This document shows, piece by piece, positions 1 through 10,006 of a stretch of DNA of 64,000 bases. The DNA comes from SCUS01 sp966211675 (GTDB lineage Bacteria > Myxococcota_A > Polyangia > Polyangiales > Ga0077539): positions 5,439 through 69,438 of the forward strand of contig CBIHPK010000016.1 in the NCBI GenBank assembly GCA_966211675.1, read 5' to 3'. Position 1 is the stretch's first letter, and each line of letters begins with the position of its first letter. Below the pieces are notes generated by a model that worked only from the letters and a program-made list of their open reading frames with translations, did no database searches and was not told where the DNA came from. The position numbers and the translations under genes are program-made.

Positions 1-794
1 GGGCACTGGCGGTCCCGGCGGGGCGCCTCCGGCCTGGACGCCGTCGGGGACCGGCGGGGGTCCGCCCGCGGGCCCGTCGGTCGAGCGGCCGAAGGTGTCG
101 AGGTCGGCCACCATGCCCTGGAGCGCGGCGGGCTGGAGGCCGCGGGGCAGGGCGCGGAAGAGCGCGACGAGCTGCCGCGCGATCAAGCGGAGCGGCGACA
201 GGATCACCTCGGCCAGTCGCCCGAACGCCGTCTGCGCCGTGGTGGCGACCCAGACGAAGGCCCCGCCGAGGGCCGTGCGGATCGCGGCCGAGAGGCCGAC
301 GACCCGCGCGAGCAGCGGCGCGATGAAGGCCCAGGCCCGGGCCCCCATCGACGTGTAGAACCCGACGACCGCGCCCCGCAGCCGCAGGAGCGCGCCCCAC
401 TCGGTGACGGCCGCCCCGCCCACCGCGCGCCCCACTCGGACATAGAACTGCCCGATCGCGAGGCCGACGCCCACGAAGACGCCGCGCGCCGACGCCACCA
501 CCATCACGCTCCACTGCCCGAGGCGCAGGTAGAAGCCGCCCACCGCGCCGACGGCCTGCACCGCGAACGACACGACCCCACGGCCGAAGGCGGCGAGCGG
601 CGCGCGCACCTTCGCCCAGAGGAGCGCGAACGCGACGTAGTTCGCCACGACCAGCATCGAGCCGATGAGGCGAAAGGGGGTGGTGATCCACGCGACGCCG
701 CGCAGCACGGCGGCCCCGGCGCTCCGCGAAGCGACAGGAAGCCGCTCACGCCCAGCTCGATCGCGTCGGTCCACACGGCCGCCGTCGGTAGCAC
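1..794 (-). CDS. Polytopic membrane protein, partial, with a probable frame break
   Basis: The protein runs off the left edge on the minus strand, so its C-terminus is missing. Below about position 730 one open frame encodes several hydrophobic stretches (for example FRLIGSMLVVANYVAFALL and GVFVGVGLAIGQFYV) and then a Pro/Gly-rich soluble tail ending at the edge. Above about 730 the natural-looking N-terminus (GTG start at 794, TDAIELGVSGFLSLR) is in a different frame, so a 1-base indel near 722-732 is likely. An alternative start in the downstream frame is GTG at 828 or 774. No family was recognised. Membrane location is inferred from hydrophobicity alone. Confidence 0.6.
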
Positions 795-876
795 GGGCCG
801 ACGTCCCGCCGACCAACGTGCTGATCACGCGACTCCGACGTGCTCGACGTCAATCCTCGTCGGTGGGCGCGCCGGA

Positions 877-1062
877 TTGCGCTGCTGCGCGGCGGCGATC
901 GATCGGCTGGTGTTCCACGCCTTCGATGCGGCGGGGATGGCGCCCTGCCGAAAGGCCGCGTCGAGGGTCGAGGAGCTCGCCGCGCGAGGCGTGACCCTGG
1001 AAGAGGCCGTAGAGGCGATCGAGCAACAAGGCTTCGAGTGGGGGACCTCGGACGGGAACTGA
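877..1062 (+). CDS. Small hypothetical protein (61 aa)
   Basis: This short open frame starts at ATG 877. Its second half reads like real protein (EELAARGVTLEEAVEAIEQQ, then GFEWGTSDGN at the end), with an acidic amphipathic helix, unlike the Arg/Pro-rich shadow frames around it. There is no signal peptide and no recognised domain. It lies between the partial membrane gene on the other strand and the broken membrane gene at 1163. It may be the C-terminal remnant of a longer protein rather than a complete gene. No function can be assigned. Confidence 0.35.
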   Translation: MRCCAAAIDRLVFHAFDAAGMAPCRKAASRVEELAARGVTLEEAVEAIEQQGFEWGTSDGN

Positions 1063-1162
1063 CCAAAACCCGCGAGGGCGTGCGGACCGCTGGAGGGCGT
1101 GCGGCGACCGCTGGGTCGCATCACGACGCAATGACTGGACGACACCGTGATACGAGCGGACC

Positions 1163-1614
1163 GTGTCGACCACCGCGGGAGCGCTCTACACCGTCGCCTG
1201 GGCGCTTCTCTGCCTCGTTGCGGTGCTGATCGCGTGGCGCTCGCCCTGCGAGGAGGGGCCGTTCTCCATTGGGTATCGCCGCCTGCTCACGACGCCCTGG
1301 CGGCTGGCCACCGGGGCCGTTGCCACGGTCTTCCTCGTGGGGGCGGCTCCCTATGCCAACGACCCCACATGGAATCATGCCGTGGGGCTGTTCATGTCCG
1401 TCTTCACCTACGCGACGGCGCCGTGGGCGGTGGGAGCGGCAGTGCGCTCGCTGCGGGGGCAGCCTTCGGCTTCCTGCACCCCGGCTGGCTCTCCGCCCCG
1501 GCGGGCGGCGACGACCGGCGCGTCGCCGCAATGGCCCTGGTCTTGGTGCTCTTCGTGGCGGCCCTGCTGCTGCCCTTCGTCGCGGGGCTCGTGCCATGGT
1601 TGCCGCGCTGGTGA
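1163..1614 (+). pseudogene. Small membrane protein interrupted by a frame shift
   Basis: GTG at 1163 opens a frame with an N-terminal membrane segment (YTVAWALLCLVAVLIAW) and two further hydrophobic segments up to about 1450. The sensible sequence then continues in the next frame (GFLHPGWLSAP, then MALVLVLFVAALLLPFVAG) to the stop at 1614. The switch coincides with the run of five G at 1455-1459, so either a sequencing indel or a real mutation has broken a four-helix protein of about 150 residues. No family was recognised. The following gene, also membrane and also frame-broken, may belong to the same locus. Confidence 0.55.
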
Positions 1615-1738
1615 AGCCTCGGCAGGGGCGTCCGCGTCCTCGACCTCGTGAAGCGAGCGGTGCGCGGCGAGATCCCGCTGGGCGCGGTGGCTCAGCAGCT
1701 CACCGGCGGTGCGGACGTCGGGGGCGATCAGCAATGTC

Positions 1739-2643
1739 ATGCCTCGCTCCTCAGAAGCGCGCGCGAGCCTTTCGACGCGGATCGCCCTCGTCGCGCTGGC
1801 GGCGCTCGGCCACCTCGCCTTCCTCGGCTCGCTGCTCTGGCGCGAGGGGTGGCAGCTGGTGCCGTGGCTCGCGAGCGCCAACGTCGCGGTGATCGCCTGG
1901 GTGGCGCTGCTCCCGCGGCGCTCGGCGCTGGGCACCGCTCAGGCCATCTGGCGCGTCGTGATCGCGACGGCGGTGATGGGCGCCGTCACGTACACGGTCC
2001 TCGAGCACGACGCCGGCGTGCTCTCCCCCGGCGGCCTCGTCGTCGTCGCGGTCTGGGGCTTCGTCTGTGGGCTGATGGCCTCGACCGTCGCCGTGCCCCT
2101 CTCCCTCGCGCTCGACCGCAGGCGCCGCGAGCCGACCGTCGAGCGCGCCCTCGACGCCTGGACCACGCTCGCCTGCGTCGCCGCCGTGCTCGCCCTGATC
2201 GCGCCCGTGGGCATGCCGGACGCCCACGAGTGCGCCACGGACAGCTTCCGTTCGTCGTGCCGTCACCTCCCGCTCGCCCACGCGGTCTTCGCCCTCGACG
2301 GCGCCATCGGGGCCTTCACGCTGATCCTCGCGGCCGCCCTCTGGACCATCGAGCGCGTCGGCTCCTCCAGGAGGCCGCGGCCGGGGCGCTGCCGGGCCTC
2401 GGGGTCGACGACTCGGGGCGCGCCGACGACATCGCGGGCGCGCCCCGCCTCGCGCTGGGCCGGGTGCCACGGTGGGTCGCGGTGGTGCGCAACGTCGGGG
2501 GGCAGGGCTACCGCGACAACGCCCTGGACAGCGTCGTGGTGGCGTGGGTTCCGGCGAGCCCGGCGCTGTCGTGGCGGCTCACCGCGCTCCCGGTGGTCGC
2601 GGCCGTCTGCGCCCTCGGAACGCTTCTGCGACTCTTCCGCTGA
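1739..2643 (+). pseudogene. Membrane protein interrupted by a frame shift
   Basis: ATG 1739 is preferred over 1709 because the hydrophobic N-terminus (IALVALAALGHLAFLGSLLW) follows directly. Six or so membrane segments run to about 2365 (LILAAALWTIERVG). The reading then makes sense only in the neighbouring frame (GLGVDDSGRADDIAGAPRL, VPRWVAVVRNVGGQGYRDN) with a last helix and LLRLFR at the stop, 2643. The break lies near 2365-2385, in aggaggccgcggccgggg. The soluble domain before the last helix resembles a small beta domain, but no family was recognised. It could be one intact gene with a sequencing error. Confidence 0.55.
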
Positions 2644-2658
2644 GGGGCCGGGCGAGGT

Positions 2659-2790
2659 TCAGTTGTTGGTGGCGTTGACGACCGTGACCCTGGCGTAGGT
2701 CTCGGGCTCGAGCCCGGAGTGCGCGCCCCGTGCTGAGCCGCTCGACGAGGTACACGGCGCCCATGTTGCCCCGCCGGGCGAGGCGACTCC
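2659..2790 (-). pseudogene. Possible C-terminal gene remnant
   Basis: Two protein-like stretches lie on the minus strand in different frames. NMGAVYLVERLSTG (about 2765-2725) is followed by SGLEPETYARVTVVNATNN and a stop at 2659. Joined by one indel they would give a plausible C-terminus of about 40 residues. Upstream of this the frame decays into Arg-rich shadow sequence and no start codon is convincing. The function is unknown. It is listed because the tail is unlike shadow sequence. Confidence 0.25.
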
Positions 2791-2901
2791 GCCCCGATCC
2801 GCGGTTCACTCCGGAAGTGAACACGCGCCCCGCGGCGTCGTGCGATACGTCCGGCGAGCGGGCCGCCACCACGGCGGCCTCCCGACCTCGCCGGACACCC
2901 C

Positions 2902-3741
2902 ACGACCGACCCCCGAACCATCCTCGTCACCGGCGCCAGCGGCAACGTCGGCGCACCGCTCGTCTCGCTGCTGCGCGCCGCGGGCGTGCCCGTCGTCGCC
3001 ACCGCGACGCGGCCGCAGCCGGACGCCCGCCGCCTCGACTTCGAGGACCCCGCCACGTTCGCGCCGGCGCTCGCGGGCGTCGGCCGCGTCTTCCTCATGC
3101 GGCCGCCGCAGATCAGCGACACCCGCCGCCACCTCCGGCCCTTCATCCGCGCGATGGAGGCCGCCGGGGTCGCGCACGTCGCGCTGCTGTCGCTCATGGG
3201 CGTCAACCCCGCGATGCCCCACTGGCGCGTCGAGCAGGACCTCCGCGCCTCGTCCCTCGGCTGGACCTTCCTGCGTCCCTCGTTCTTCTCGCAGAACCTC
3301 GGCGGCGCCTACCGCGCCGACATCCGCGACCGCGACCGGCTCCGCCTCGGCTCCGGCCTCGGCCGCACCAGCTTCATCGACGCGCGCGACATCGCCGCCG
3401 TCGCCGCGCGGGTGCTCGCCGAGCCCGCCGCCCACCGCGCGCAGGCGTACACCCTCACCCGTCCCGAAGCGCTCGACTACCACCGCGTCGCCGCGATGCT
3501 GTCCGCCGCGCTCTGGCGCGCCATCACCTACCAGCCGGTCGGCCTGCTCGCCTACCGCCGCGACCTCGTCGCCGAGGGCCTGCCGTCCGCCTTCGTCAAC
3601 GTGCAGCTCCTCATCAACGTGGTCGCCCGCCTCGGGCTCGCCGCGCGGGTCGACGACACGCTGCCCCGCCTGCTGGGGCGGCCGGCGCTCACGCTCCAGC
3701 GCTACATCGACGACCACCGCGACCTCTGGCGCAAGGCGTAG
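2902..3741 (+). CDS. NmrA-like NAD(P)-binding oxidoreductase, start codon missing
   Basis: The protein begins with a Rossmann strand-turn motif (TILVTGASGNVGAPLVSLLR). It continues with FLRPSFFSQNL and FIDARDIAAVAARVL, the usual layout of the NmrA/atypical SDR family (about 270 residues), whose members bind NAD(P) and act as redox sensors or quinone reductases. The frame is open from 2821 but has no ATG, GTG or TTG before GTG 2986, which would remove the dinucleotide-binding motif. A start is expected at about 2899, where the codon is CCC followed by ACGACCGAC. A mutated start codon or an upstream indel is likely, in line with the other damaged genes nearby. It converges on the penicillin-acylase fragment. 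Confidence 0.65.
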   Translation, partial: TTDPRTILVTGASGNVGAPLVSLLRAAGVPVVATATRPQPDARRLDFEDPATFAPALAGVGRVFLMRPPQISDTRRHLRPFIRAMEAAGVAHVALLSLMGVNPAMPHWRVEQDLRASSLGWTFLRPSFFSQNLGGAYRADIRDRDRLRLGSGLGRTSFIDARDIAAVAARVLAEPAAHRAQAYTLTRPEALDYHRVAAMLSAALWRAITYQPVGLLAYRRDLVAEGLPSAFVNVQLLINVVARLGLAARVDDTLPRLLGRPALTLQRYIDDHRDLWRKA

Positions 3742-3743
3742 CG

Positions 3744-4517
3744 CTACGGCGCGAGGGTCGACCGCAAGCGCATCGCCGCGTCGACCGCGGCCCGCTCGAA
3801 GGCGAGCGGCTGGTAGGTCCCGCTCGACCAGTCGGCCTGCGCGTTGGACCAGTCCGGCGCGGTCGGGTCGCCGGAGTTGCCGCGCGGGAAGTTCAGCGTC
3901 GCCGCGAGGGTGCCGTCCTCGCCGAAGCTCATCACCATCCGGTAGGCGGGCGCCGCGTGCGACTCCATCGTCATGCGCGTCGCGGTGCTGTCGAAGAACT
4001 GGGCCTGCGAGACGTTGACCGTGCCGATGGACCCGTCGGCCGCCTCGGGGGCCACCGCGAAGGGACCCTCCATCGCGAAGAGCGGCACCGGCCGCGTCGT
4101 GTGGAAGGCCCCCCACGTGTACCGCGAGGCCTCGACGCCGCCGAAGCGGGCGATGAGCCACGCGCGGGTCTGCGCGAGCGCCCGGAGCGCCAGCACGTCG
4201 CGCCCCTGTTGCACGTACCGCGTCGCCATCGGCGCGCGCCCGCTCACCACCATCGCCAGGAGCTTCATGATGTAGACCGGCTCGCGCGACAGGATCGCGT
4301 CGAACATCACGTCGAGGTCGTCGGCCAGTACCTGCCGCGCGTAGAAGTGCTGGAAGGCCTCGTAGACCACGGCCTCGGCGGAGGCGCGGCTCATCCTGCG
4401 GTCCCAGGCCGCGAGGCGGGCCTGGAGCGAAGCGAGCTCGGCGTCGTTCGTGTACGGCGCGAGCGCGGGGTCGGTGGCGCGGTGGTCCATCGCCTCGGCG
4501 AGCGAGGGCAGCACGTC
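3744..4517 (-). pseudogene. Penicillin acylase family (S45), C-terminal fragment
   Basis: The final part (MVMSFGEDGTLAATLNFPRG, GDPTAPDWSNAQADW, SGTYQPLAFER) matches the C-terminal beta region of penicillin/aculeacin-type acylases, N-terminal-nucleophile hydrolases that cleave amides in the periplasm. Family members are usually 750-850 residues; here about 256 remain. The signal peptide, alpha subunit and catalytic Ser at the start of the beta subunit are absent. Homology stops at about 4517, exactly where the transposase begins on the other strand, so the gene was cut by insertion or recombination. Not functional as it stands. Confidence 0.7.
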
Positions 4518-4522
4518 GTCGG

Positions 4523-6489
4523 TATGTCGCCGCCGACTACCTCCTGGTTCTGCTCACCTTCGCCGTCTCCGACGCGCCTCATCTCAAGGCGCTGTTCGCC
4601 CACCTTCCCCCATCGCCTCGACGCTCGCCGCGGTCTGGGAGCGCGCGACACTCCCCTCGCGCGCGGCGCTCTCGCGCTTCCTCGAAGCCGCCCGACCGCA
4701 CCACGTCCGCGCCTTCGGGGCGTTGCTGCTCGACGACCTGATCGACGCGGGCGTCCCCGCCGACCAGGCCGGCGGCCTCTTCGATCGCGACGGTCGACGC
4801 ACCCTCGTCTTCGACGACGACGGCACCTACCACGGCGCGCGTCAGCGCGAGCTCGCCGACGACGCGACCCGTCCGCCGCCCCGACGTCGCGCCCGAGACC
4901 TCTGCGCGCGCGGCTACGACGGCGGCTCCGGGCGCGGGGACGTGACGCGCACGCGCACGACGCTCCAACAGGCTCACACGCAGGAGTGGCTGGGATGCTG
5001 GAGCGCGCCGGGCAACGGGCATCCGTACGCCCAGATCGAGGACGCCTGCCTCGCCGTCGTGCGCTACCTGCTCGCGCGGGGACTGATGGTGACGCAGGGC
5101 CTGCTGCGCCTCGACGGGCTCTACGGGTACGCGCGCATCGCCGCGGCGATCACCCGCCACGGCCTGGGGTACCTGATGCGCTGCGCGGAATACCGGCTCT
5201 TTCACCGCACGGTCGTGCAGGCGGTGATCGCCCAGGCCCCTCACGCCATCTACGCCGCGCCCGACTCCCCGGTGCGGCGCGACGCGTGGCAGGTGCTGGA
5301 CCTGCCGTGGGTGGCCGCCAAGGACCCGGCCGATGCCGTCGTGACGCGGTTGATCATCACGCGACGACCGGCGATCGAACCCGGCAAGCCGCGCGTGGGC
5401 AAGCGCGTGGGCGACCACGTCTTCGAGCTCTTCGTGACCGATCGGAGCGCCAGCGGCTGGTCGATCGAGGACGTGTTGAGCCTCTACTTCGCTCGTGGCG
5501 GCTTCGAGGCGACGCTGGCCCAGGAGGACCGCGAGCGCGACCTCGATCGGACCGTGAGCTGGAGCCCCGCGGGGCAGTCGTTGTGGACCCTGGTCGGCCA
5601 GCTCGCCTGGAACCTGCGGCTGCGGCTGGGCGTTCGGTTGATGTCGACGCCCGTGCGGTACACGCGCTGGGCATCCGCAGCGCCCCAGACGCCAGAGCCG
5701 CCTGCGGTCCCCGCGACCGTCGAGACCCCGGCGGTCGCCGAGACCTCGGCGATCGAGATCGCGGTGATGGACGAGACCCCGTCGGTCGACGAGCCCTCCT
5801 CCGTCGTCGCGCGCGGATGCGTCGCACCGGCCACGGGACGATCGACCGGCCGCTTCGGAGGAAGCGACTTCGTCTGGACGGAGGAAGGGCACCTGCGCCG
5901 CCCAGCGGACAAGCTTCTTCGGCGGAGAGAGACGCGACACGAACGCTGCCAGCTGCGCGTGATCTACCGGGCCTCGGCCGCCGACTGCGGCGTCTGCGCG
6001 TTGTCGTCACAATGCCGTGGGCGAGCGACGCGGACCGATCGAGGTCGCCGCGTGAGTGTGATCGAGCCGTTGTCCGCCGGGCGAACTGCGACCCCGTCCG
6101 GCGTCCGACCGAAGCGACCGTCGTCCCCCTCGACGACTCGCCCCGCGCTCATGCCCCGCACCGTGCCCTCGCCCACCTCGAAGGTGCCGCCGCTGCGATC
6201 GCGTGCCGTATGGTGGGTCGACCTGCCGGCGAGCCAGGCACGCCAGACGTTGCGCGATCAACTGCGTGGCCAGCACGTGGATGTCGGGCCCTCCAGGCTC
6301 GTCCTGCCTCGCCCCGCGACGCCCTTCCAGACCCGCGACGAACGCGCTCATCGACGGCAGACATGGCAAGTCCGGTTCGCCCGCAACCAACGGTCACTCC
6401 ACGACGGGTGCCGTCTACGAATCCATGGCCTGCCGCCCGTACTCGAGGATCTGCTCAGGATTCCTCGCGACCTGCCGAGCGTCGCGTGA
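4523..6489 (+). mobile_element. DDE transposase of an insertion sequence, 5'-truncated and frame-shifted
   Basis: The body has the layout of a DDE transposase: VFDDDGTYHGARQREL with the first Asp, a TRTTLQQAHTQEWLG stretch, RLDGLYGYA with the second Asp, and FARGGFEATLAQED with the Glu. A C-terminal region follows with a Cys cluster (CGVCALSSQC) and FARNQRSLHDGCRLRIHGLP near the end. The N-terminus YVAADYLLVLLTFAVSDAP lies in another frame, joined across a CCCCC run at 4607-4611. About 25 residues and the start codon upstream of it are missing, because the sequence turns abruptly into the penicillin-acylase fragment. No terminal inverted repeats were recognised. Probably a dead element. The family assignment comes from remembered architecture, not a search. 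Confidence 0.7.
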
Positions 6490-6727
6490 CGCTGGTTGCG
6501 CAGCTCGTGGGTGGAAGCTCAACGGTTTCCGCTGTGTTGTGACCACCTCGGGCGAGGTGATTCCAAGGTCGTGAATCGCAGAACCGGCGTCGCCGACGCG
6601 ATGCTCGCGTGAACCCTCCGACGCAGATCGCGCGGCCCGTCCCTCACGAGTTGCACGCTTCGACGAAATCCTCGTACGAGACGGCGCCTCGGGACCAGTG
6701 TGCGGTCGATGTCGCCCGGAGGGGGCG
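6490..6727. other. Intergenic stretch with a possible C-terminal fragment
   Basis: No complete gene is seen. On the minus strand at about 6644-6705 a short frame ending in RGAVSYEDFVEACNS and a stop looks like the tail of a lost protein, but it cannot be extended upstream. No promoter element of the type found elsewhere in the window is present. Confidence 0.3.
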
Positions 6728-8695
6728 CTACGGGGCGAGGACGATGCCGACGGAGACGTAGTACTGCGCGATGGCCGCGGGGCCGCGGGCGCCGCCGTAG
6801 GCGTTGACGCAGGCGACGTAGGTCCCGGCGGCGAGGCGGTGGGCGGGGCCGGAGCGCACGCCGTCGAGCAGCGAGCAGAGGCCCGCGCCGCCGTCGTCGT
6901 CGCTCGCGAGCTGGACCCCCGCGGCCGTGTAGAGCGTGAGGATGCTGTCGGCCATCGCGGGGCAGCCGTCGTGGCCGTCGCCGACCTCGAGGTAGAGCGA
7001 CGCGTTGGCGGGCACCGTGACGCTGAAGCAGTCGGCGTCCGTCGCGGGCGTGATCGCCGCCTGGAACACCGTGCTCGCCGACACCGCCGCCTGCGGCGCG
7101 GCGGGAGTGTTGTTGGGCTCGGCCTCGGGGCGCGTCGCGACGCAGGTGCCCGCGGTGGCGCTCGACGGGGCGCACACGCTGCCGCCCATGCAGGCGGTCG
7201 CGCCGTACCGGTAGTCGCACGCGGCGCCCGCGGCGACGGCGCGCTGGCACACGCCCGGGTTGCTCATCGTCGGGGTCATCTGGGAGCACGCGAGGCCCGC
7301 GTCGCAGGCGGCGCCGGTGGCGCGGCAGGAGACGCTGGCGGCGGTGCCCGGGGCGGCGCAGGCGCCCGCGGTGAAGGTCGCGTTGGGGGCGCACTCGTTG
7401 TCGCCCGCGCAGGTCGAGGTGCGGCCCGTCAGGTCGCACGCGCCGGTGCCCATCACCACGGTCTGGCAGATGCCCGTCTGCATGGTCGGATCGTCCGCGG
7501 AGCAGGTGAGCCCGGCGTCGCAGAAGGGAGCGGCCCTGCGGCAGAGGGTGCCGACGGCGCCGTCGGCCTGGCAGGTGGTCATGGTCGGGTCGGACGCGAC
7601 GGAGAGGCAGTGCGCGGCGGCCGGGCAGGAGTGCGCCGTGTCGCACGCCGCGCCGACCGCGACGGCCGCGCGGCAGACGCCGGGCGCCGTGGCCGTGGGC
7701 ATGGTGGCCGAGCAGGTGAGCCCCGCGTCACAGGCCGCGCCCGTCACGCGGCAGGCCGCGCCCGCGGCGCCGTCGGCGAGGCAGCGGCGAAGCGATCCGT
7801 CGGGGTTGACCGCGACGCAGTGCGAGCCCGCCGCGCAGGCGTCGGTGGCCATGCACACCGCGTTGGCCGCGAGGGGCGCGCGGCAGACGCCGTTGCCCGC
7901 GCAGGCGAGGCCCGCGTTGCAGGTCGCGCCGGTGTTGCAGGCGCCGCCGGCGGTCCCGTCGGGGACGCAGACGCGCGAGGTCGGGGTCATGGGCGAGGCG
8001 AGGCAGTGGTTGCCCGTGACGCAGACGTCGGCGTCGGTGCAGGCCCGGCCCGAGGCCAGCGGGGTGATCTCCCGCACCGTGAGCTCGAAGGCGCCCGTGG
8101 AGCCCGAGGCGGCGTCCATCCCGAAGCCGCCGACGACCACGAAGACGTGCGTGCCGGCGGCGACGCTGGCCGCCGTGGTGGCGGTGGAGAGCGTGTTGCC
8201 GCTGCCCACGTCGTCGTTGCAGGCGAGCGAGGCCGCGGTGCGGGAGCAGGTCGGGAGCACCGCGACCACCGAGTCGAGGGCGTCGTCGGTGCCGGGGTTG
8301 TCCGTGCTCACCCTCAAGAGCGCCGAGGTGCGCATGGTGTACTGGAACACCAGCACCGCGCCCTTGGAACCGCCGGAGACGCAGCTCATGGGGAGCGTTC
8401 CGAGGCTGACGCCCGGGGCCGCGCTGTTGTCGCCCGTCACGTGGATCGCGCCGTCGGCGCCGGGGGTCATCGCGCTGAGGTCCCGCACGCCGGTGCACGG
8501 GTCCGCGGTGCTCACCGGGCGGTCGCTGGTCGCGTCGGTGCGGGGCGCGTCGGTCGCCCGCGGGGTGTCCGTCGGGCTGCCGAGGTCGGCCGCGGGGCCC
8601 GCGTCGCCGGTGCTGGTGTTGCCCGCGCTGCTACAAGCCGTCATCGCGCCGCTGGCCAGAAGGGCCGCGAGCGTCCAGGTCCTGGTGTTGCTCAT
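6728..8695 (-). CDS. Large secreted Cys-rich lipoprotein
   Basis: This is a 655-residue protein. ATG 8695 is followed by a signal peptide and lipobox (LLASGAMTACSS, Cys about residue 21) and a DAGPAADLG/TDTP-rich linker. A beta-rich segment (about 70-200) resembles pre-peptidase C-terminal-type domains. Then come six or seven Cys-rich modules of about 45 residues built on CDAGLTCS...PGVC, and a last beta domain (FSVTVPANASLYLEVGDG ... LAAGTYVACVNAYG) like a second PPC domain. Such proteins are anchored in the outer membrane and face outward in myxobacteria. The enzymatic role is unknown. A promoter element lies 86-113 nt upstream. The long ORF extension upstream of 8695 is rejected as shadow. 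Confidence 0.85.
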   Translation of the reverse strand: MSNTRTWTLAALLASGAMTACSSAGNTSTGDAGPAADLGSPTDTPRATDAPRTDATSDRPVSTADPCTGVRDLSAMTPGADGAIHVTGDNSAAPGVSLGTLPMSCVSGGSKGAVLVFQYTMRTSALLRVSTDNPGTDDALDSVVAVLPTCSRTAASLACNDDVGSGNTLSTATTAASVAAGTHVFVVVGGFGMDAASGSTGAFELTVREITPLASGRACTDADVCVTGNHCLASPMTPTSRVCVPDGTAGGACNTGATCNAGLACAGNGVCRAPLAANAVCMATDACAAGSHCVAVNPDGSLRRCLADGAAGAACRVTGAACDAGLTCSATMPTATAPGVCRAAVAVGAACDTAHSCPAAAHCLSVASDPTMTTCQADGAVGTLCRRAAPFCDAGLTCSADDPTMQTGICQTVVMGTGACDLTGRTSTCAGDNECAPNATFTAGACAAPGTAASVSCRATGAACDAGLACSQMTPTMSNPGVCQRAVAAGAACDYRYGATACMGGSVCAPSSATAGTCVATRPEAEPNNTPAAPQAAVSASTVFQAAITPATDADCFSVTVPANASLYLEVGDGHDGCPAMADSILTLYTAAGVQLASDDDGGAGLCSLLDGVRSGPAHRLAAGTYVACVNAYGGARGPAAIAQYYVSVGIVLAP

Positions 8696-8780
8696 CCGTC
8701 GGTCTCTCGTTTGCGAAGGTGGGAGGAAGAAGGGGGTCGCGGTGCCACGCACGTTGGCGACGGGCGTCGACCGGAGGTGC

Positions 8781-8808
8781 TTGCCCGCTCGCGGCGACAG
8801 AGCTTCAC
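8781..8808 (-). promoter_or_regulatory. Bipartite promoter element upstream of 8695 lipoprotein
   Basis: On the minus strand TGAAGctc is followed after 19 nt by CAA within GGGCAAGC. This is one of the window-wide set of TGAAG-N17..19-CAA elements. The distance to the start codon is about 85 nt. Confidence 0.6.
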
Positions 8809-8928
8809 AGGAAATGAGCCCATCAGGTTGGAGAGGGTGCGCGCTCCCTGCGGCCCCCCAGCGCCGCGCGAGGGTCGACGTGACGCCCGCTCGTACGGCA
8901 GAAACGACAGGCCACGGGGCGGGCGGCC

Positions 8929-9738
8929 TCATGGCGTCCCCACCGACCTGGCGGTCGCGCTGGCGGGCCTGTGCAGGGTCACGAAGAGGACCAGCGCGAG
9001 CAGGACGGCGCCGAGGACGGCCGACGAGCCGACGGTGCCAAGGCCCAGGCCGCCCCGCGCCGGGGTCTTGGTCAGCACGTCGCCCATCGTGGCGCCGAAG
9101 GGGCGCGTGAGCACGAACGCGACCCAGAAGAGCAGCGTCTTGGGGAGGCGCGTGAAGCGGCTCGCGAGCACGATCGCCAGCAACAGCGACCCGATGAGCA
9201 GCGCGCCTCCGGCGAAGCCGAGGCCCGAGTCGTCGGCGAGGAAGTCCCCCAGCGCCGTGCCCAGCGTGTTGGAGAAGAGGATCGCCGTCCAGTAGAGCAG
9301 CTCTACCCGGAACGAGCGGATGTTCTGCACAGAGAACGAGTGGCCGCTGTAGCGCCAGAGCGCGAAGATGGCGGCCAGGATGGTGACCAGCAGGAGGCTC
9401 CCGCGGGCGTAGCCGAGGCCCAGCGTGCGGTCCATGTAGTCGGACATCGTGGTGCCCGCGGTGCTGGTCGAGAGGATCACGCTCCAATACAGTGCCGGGT
9501 AATATTTCCGCGCCCTCAGCTGGGCTACGACGGTCACCAGGAATGCGCTGATGAGGATCAGCGAGCTGAGCGCGTAGCCCACCTTCAGGGTCATCGAGAG
9601 GAGGTCGCCCGCCGTCTCGCCCAGGGTGGTCGCCGCGATCTTCATCACCCAGAAGAGCGCGGTGACCAGGGGAACCTTGCTTGCGGGCGCGGGCGCGCCG
9701 TCCGCCTCGAGCCTCTCCGTCGTCGCGCTGTCGGTCAT
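8929..9738 (-). CDS. COG4705-like four-repeat membrane protein (copy 1)
   Basis: A 269-residue polytopic protein. Its core carries four variants of one motif, each just before or inside a helix: TTLGETAGDLLS, STAGTTMSDYMD, NTLGTALGDFLA and RPFGATMGDVLT, each followed by LGLGY/F. This internal repetition is typical of the COG4705 family of uncharacterised bacterial membrane proteins. Polar Thr/Gly/Asp in the helices suggest a transporter or channel, which is inference. Two further intact members lie in this window (31078 and 53265), plus a fragment (58486). A soluble N-terminal stretch of about 25 residues precedes helix 1. A promoter element sits about 96 nt upstream. Confidence 0.8.
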   Translation of the reverse strand: MTDSATTERLEADGAPAPASKVPLVTALFWVMKIAATTLGETAGDLLSMTLKVGYALSSLILISAFLVTVVAQLRARKYYPALYWSVILSTSTAGTTMSDYMDRTLGLGYARGSLLLVTILAAIFALWRYSGHSFSVQNIRSFRVELLYWTAILFSNTLGTALGDFLADDSGLGFAGGALLIGSLLLAIVLASRFTRLPKTLLFWVAFVLTRPFGATMGDVLTKTPARGGLGLGTVGSSAVLGAVLLALVLFVTLHRPASATARSVGTP

Positions 9739-9833
9739 CGATACGATCCATCCTTCGGGGGGTCTTGCTCACCCTGCTCGAGGCGCAGGTGCGTCGACGA
9801 GCGGCTCCGGGAGTCCGCAATCGTCGGCCACGG

Positions 9834-9861
9834 TTGTACCGAGGCGGCCTGCGACCTTCAC
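9834..9861 (-). promoter_or_regulatory. Bipartite promoter element upstream of COG4705 copy 1
   Basis: On the minus strand CGTGAAGGTCG is followed after 19 nt by CAA within GGTACAACC. The orientation points at the gene starting at 9738. The rest of the 267-nt gap to 10007 shows no gene. Confidence 0.6.
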
Positions 9862-10006
9862 GAAATGTGGGAAGAACGCACCGAGGCGGAGTGGCGCGCG
9901 TCGACCGGAACCGATCCGAGCGGTGTGGTAGGAGCGGTGCCCGCAGGCTCCACCGTGCCGGACACGCGCTGAGGGTCCCGGCCATCGTGGGCGATCGTGG
10001 GGGATG

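Noticed and set aside
2725..2790. GNMGAVYLVERLSTG as a protein-kinase glycine loop
   Set aside because: It is followed by a stop within about 25 residues in the best reading and no kinase motif is present; kept only as a gene remnant.
2730..6542. A very long plus-strand open frame (about 1270 codons)
   Set aside because: Arg/Pro-rich composition and overlap with the NmrA gene, acylase fragment and transposase in other frames; a GC-rich shadow.
8696..9985. Upstream extension of the 6728-8695 lipoprotein frame
   Set aside because: It is antisense-free but out of frame with COG4705 copy 1 and Arg-rich; the signal peptide at 8695 marks the real start.
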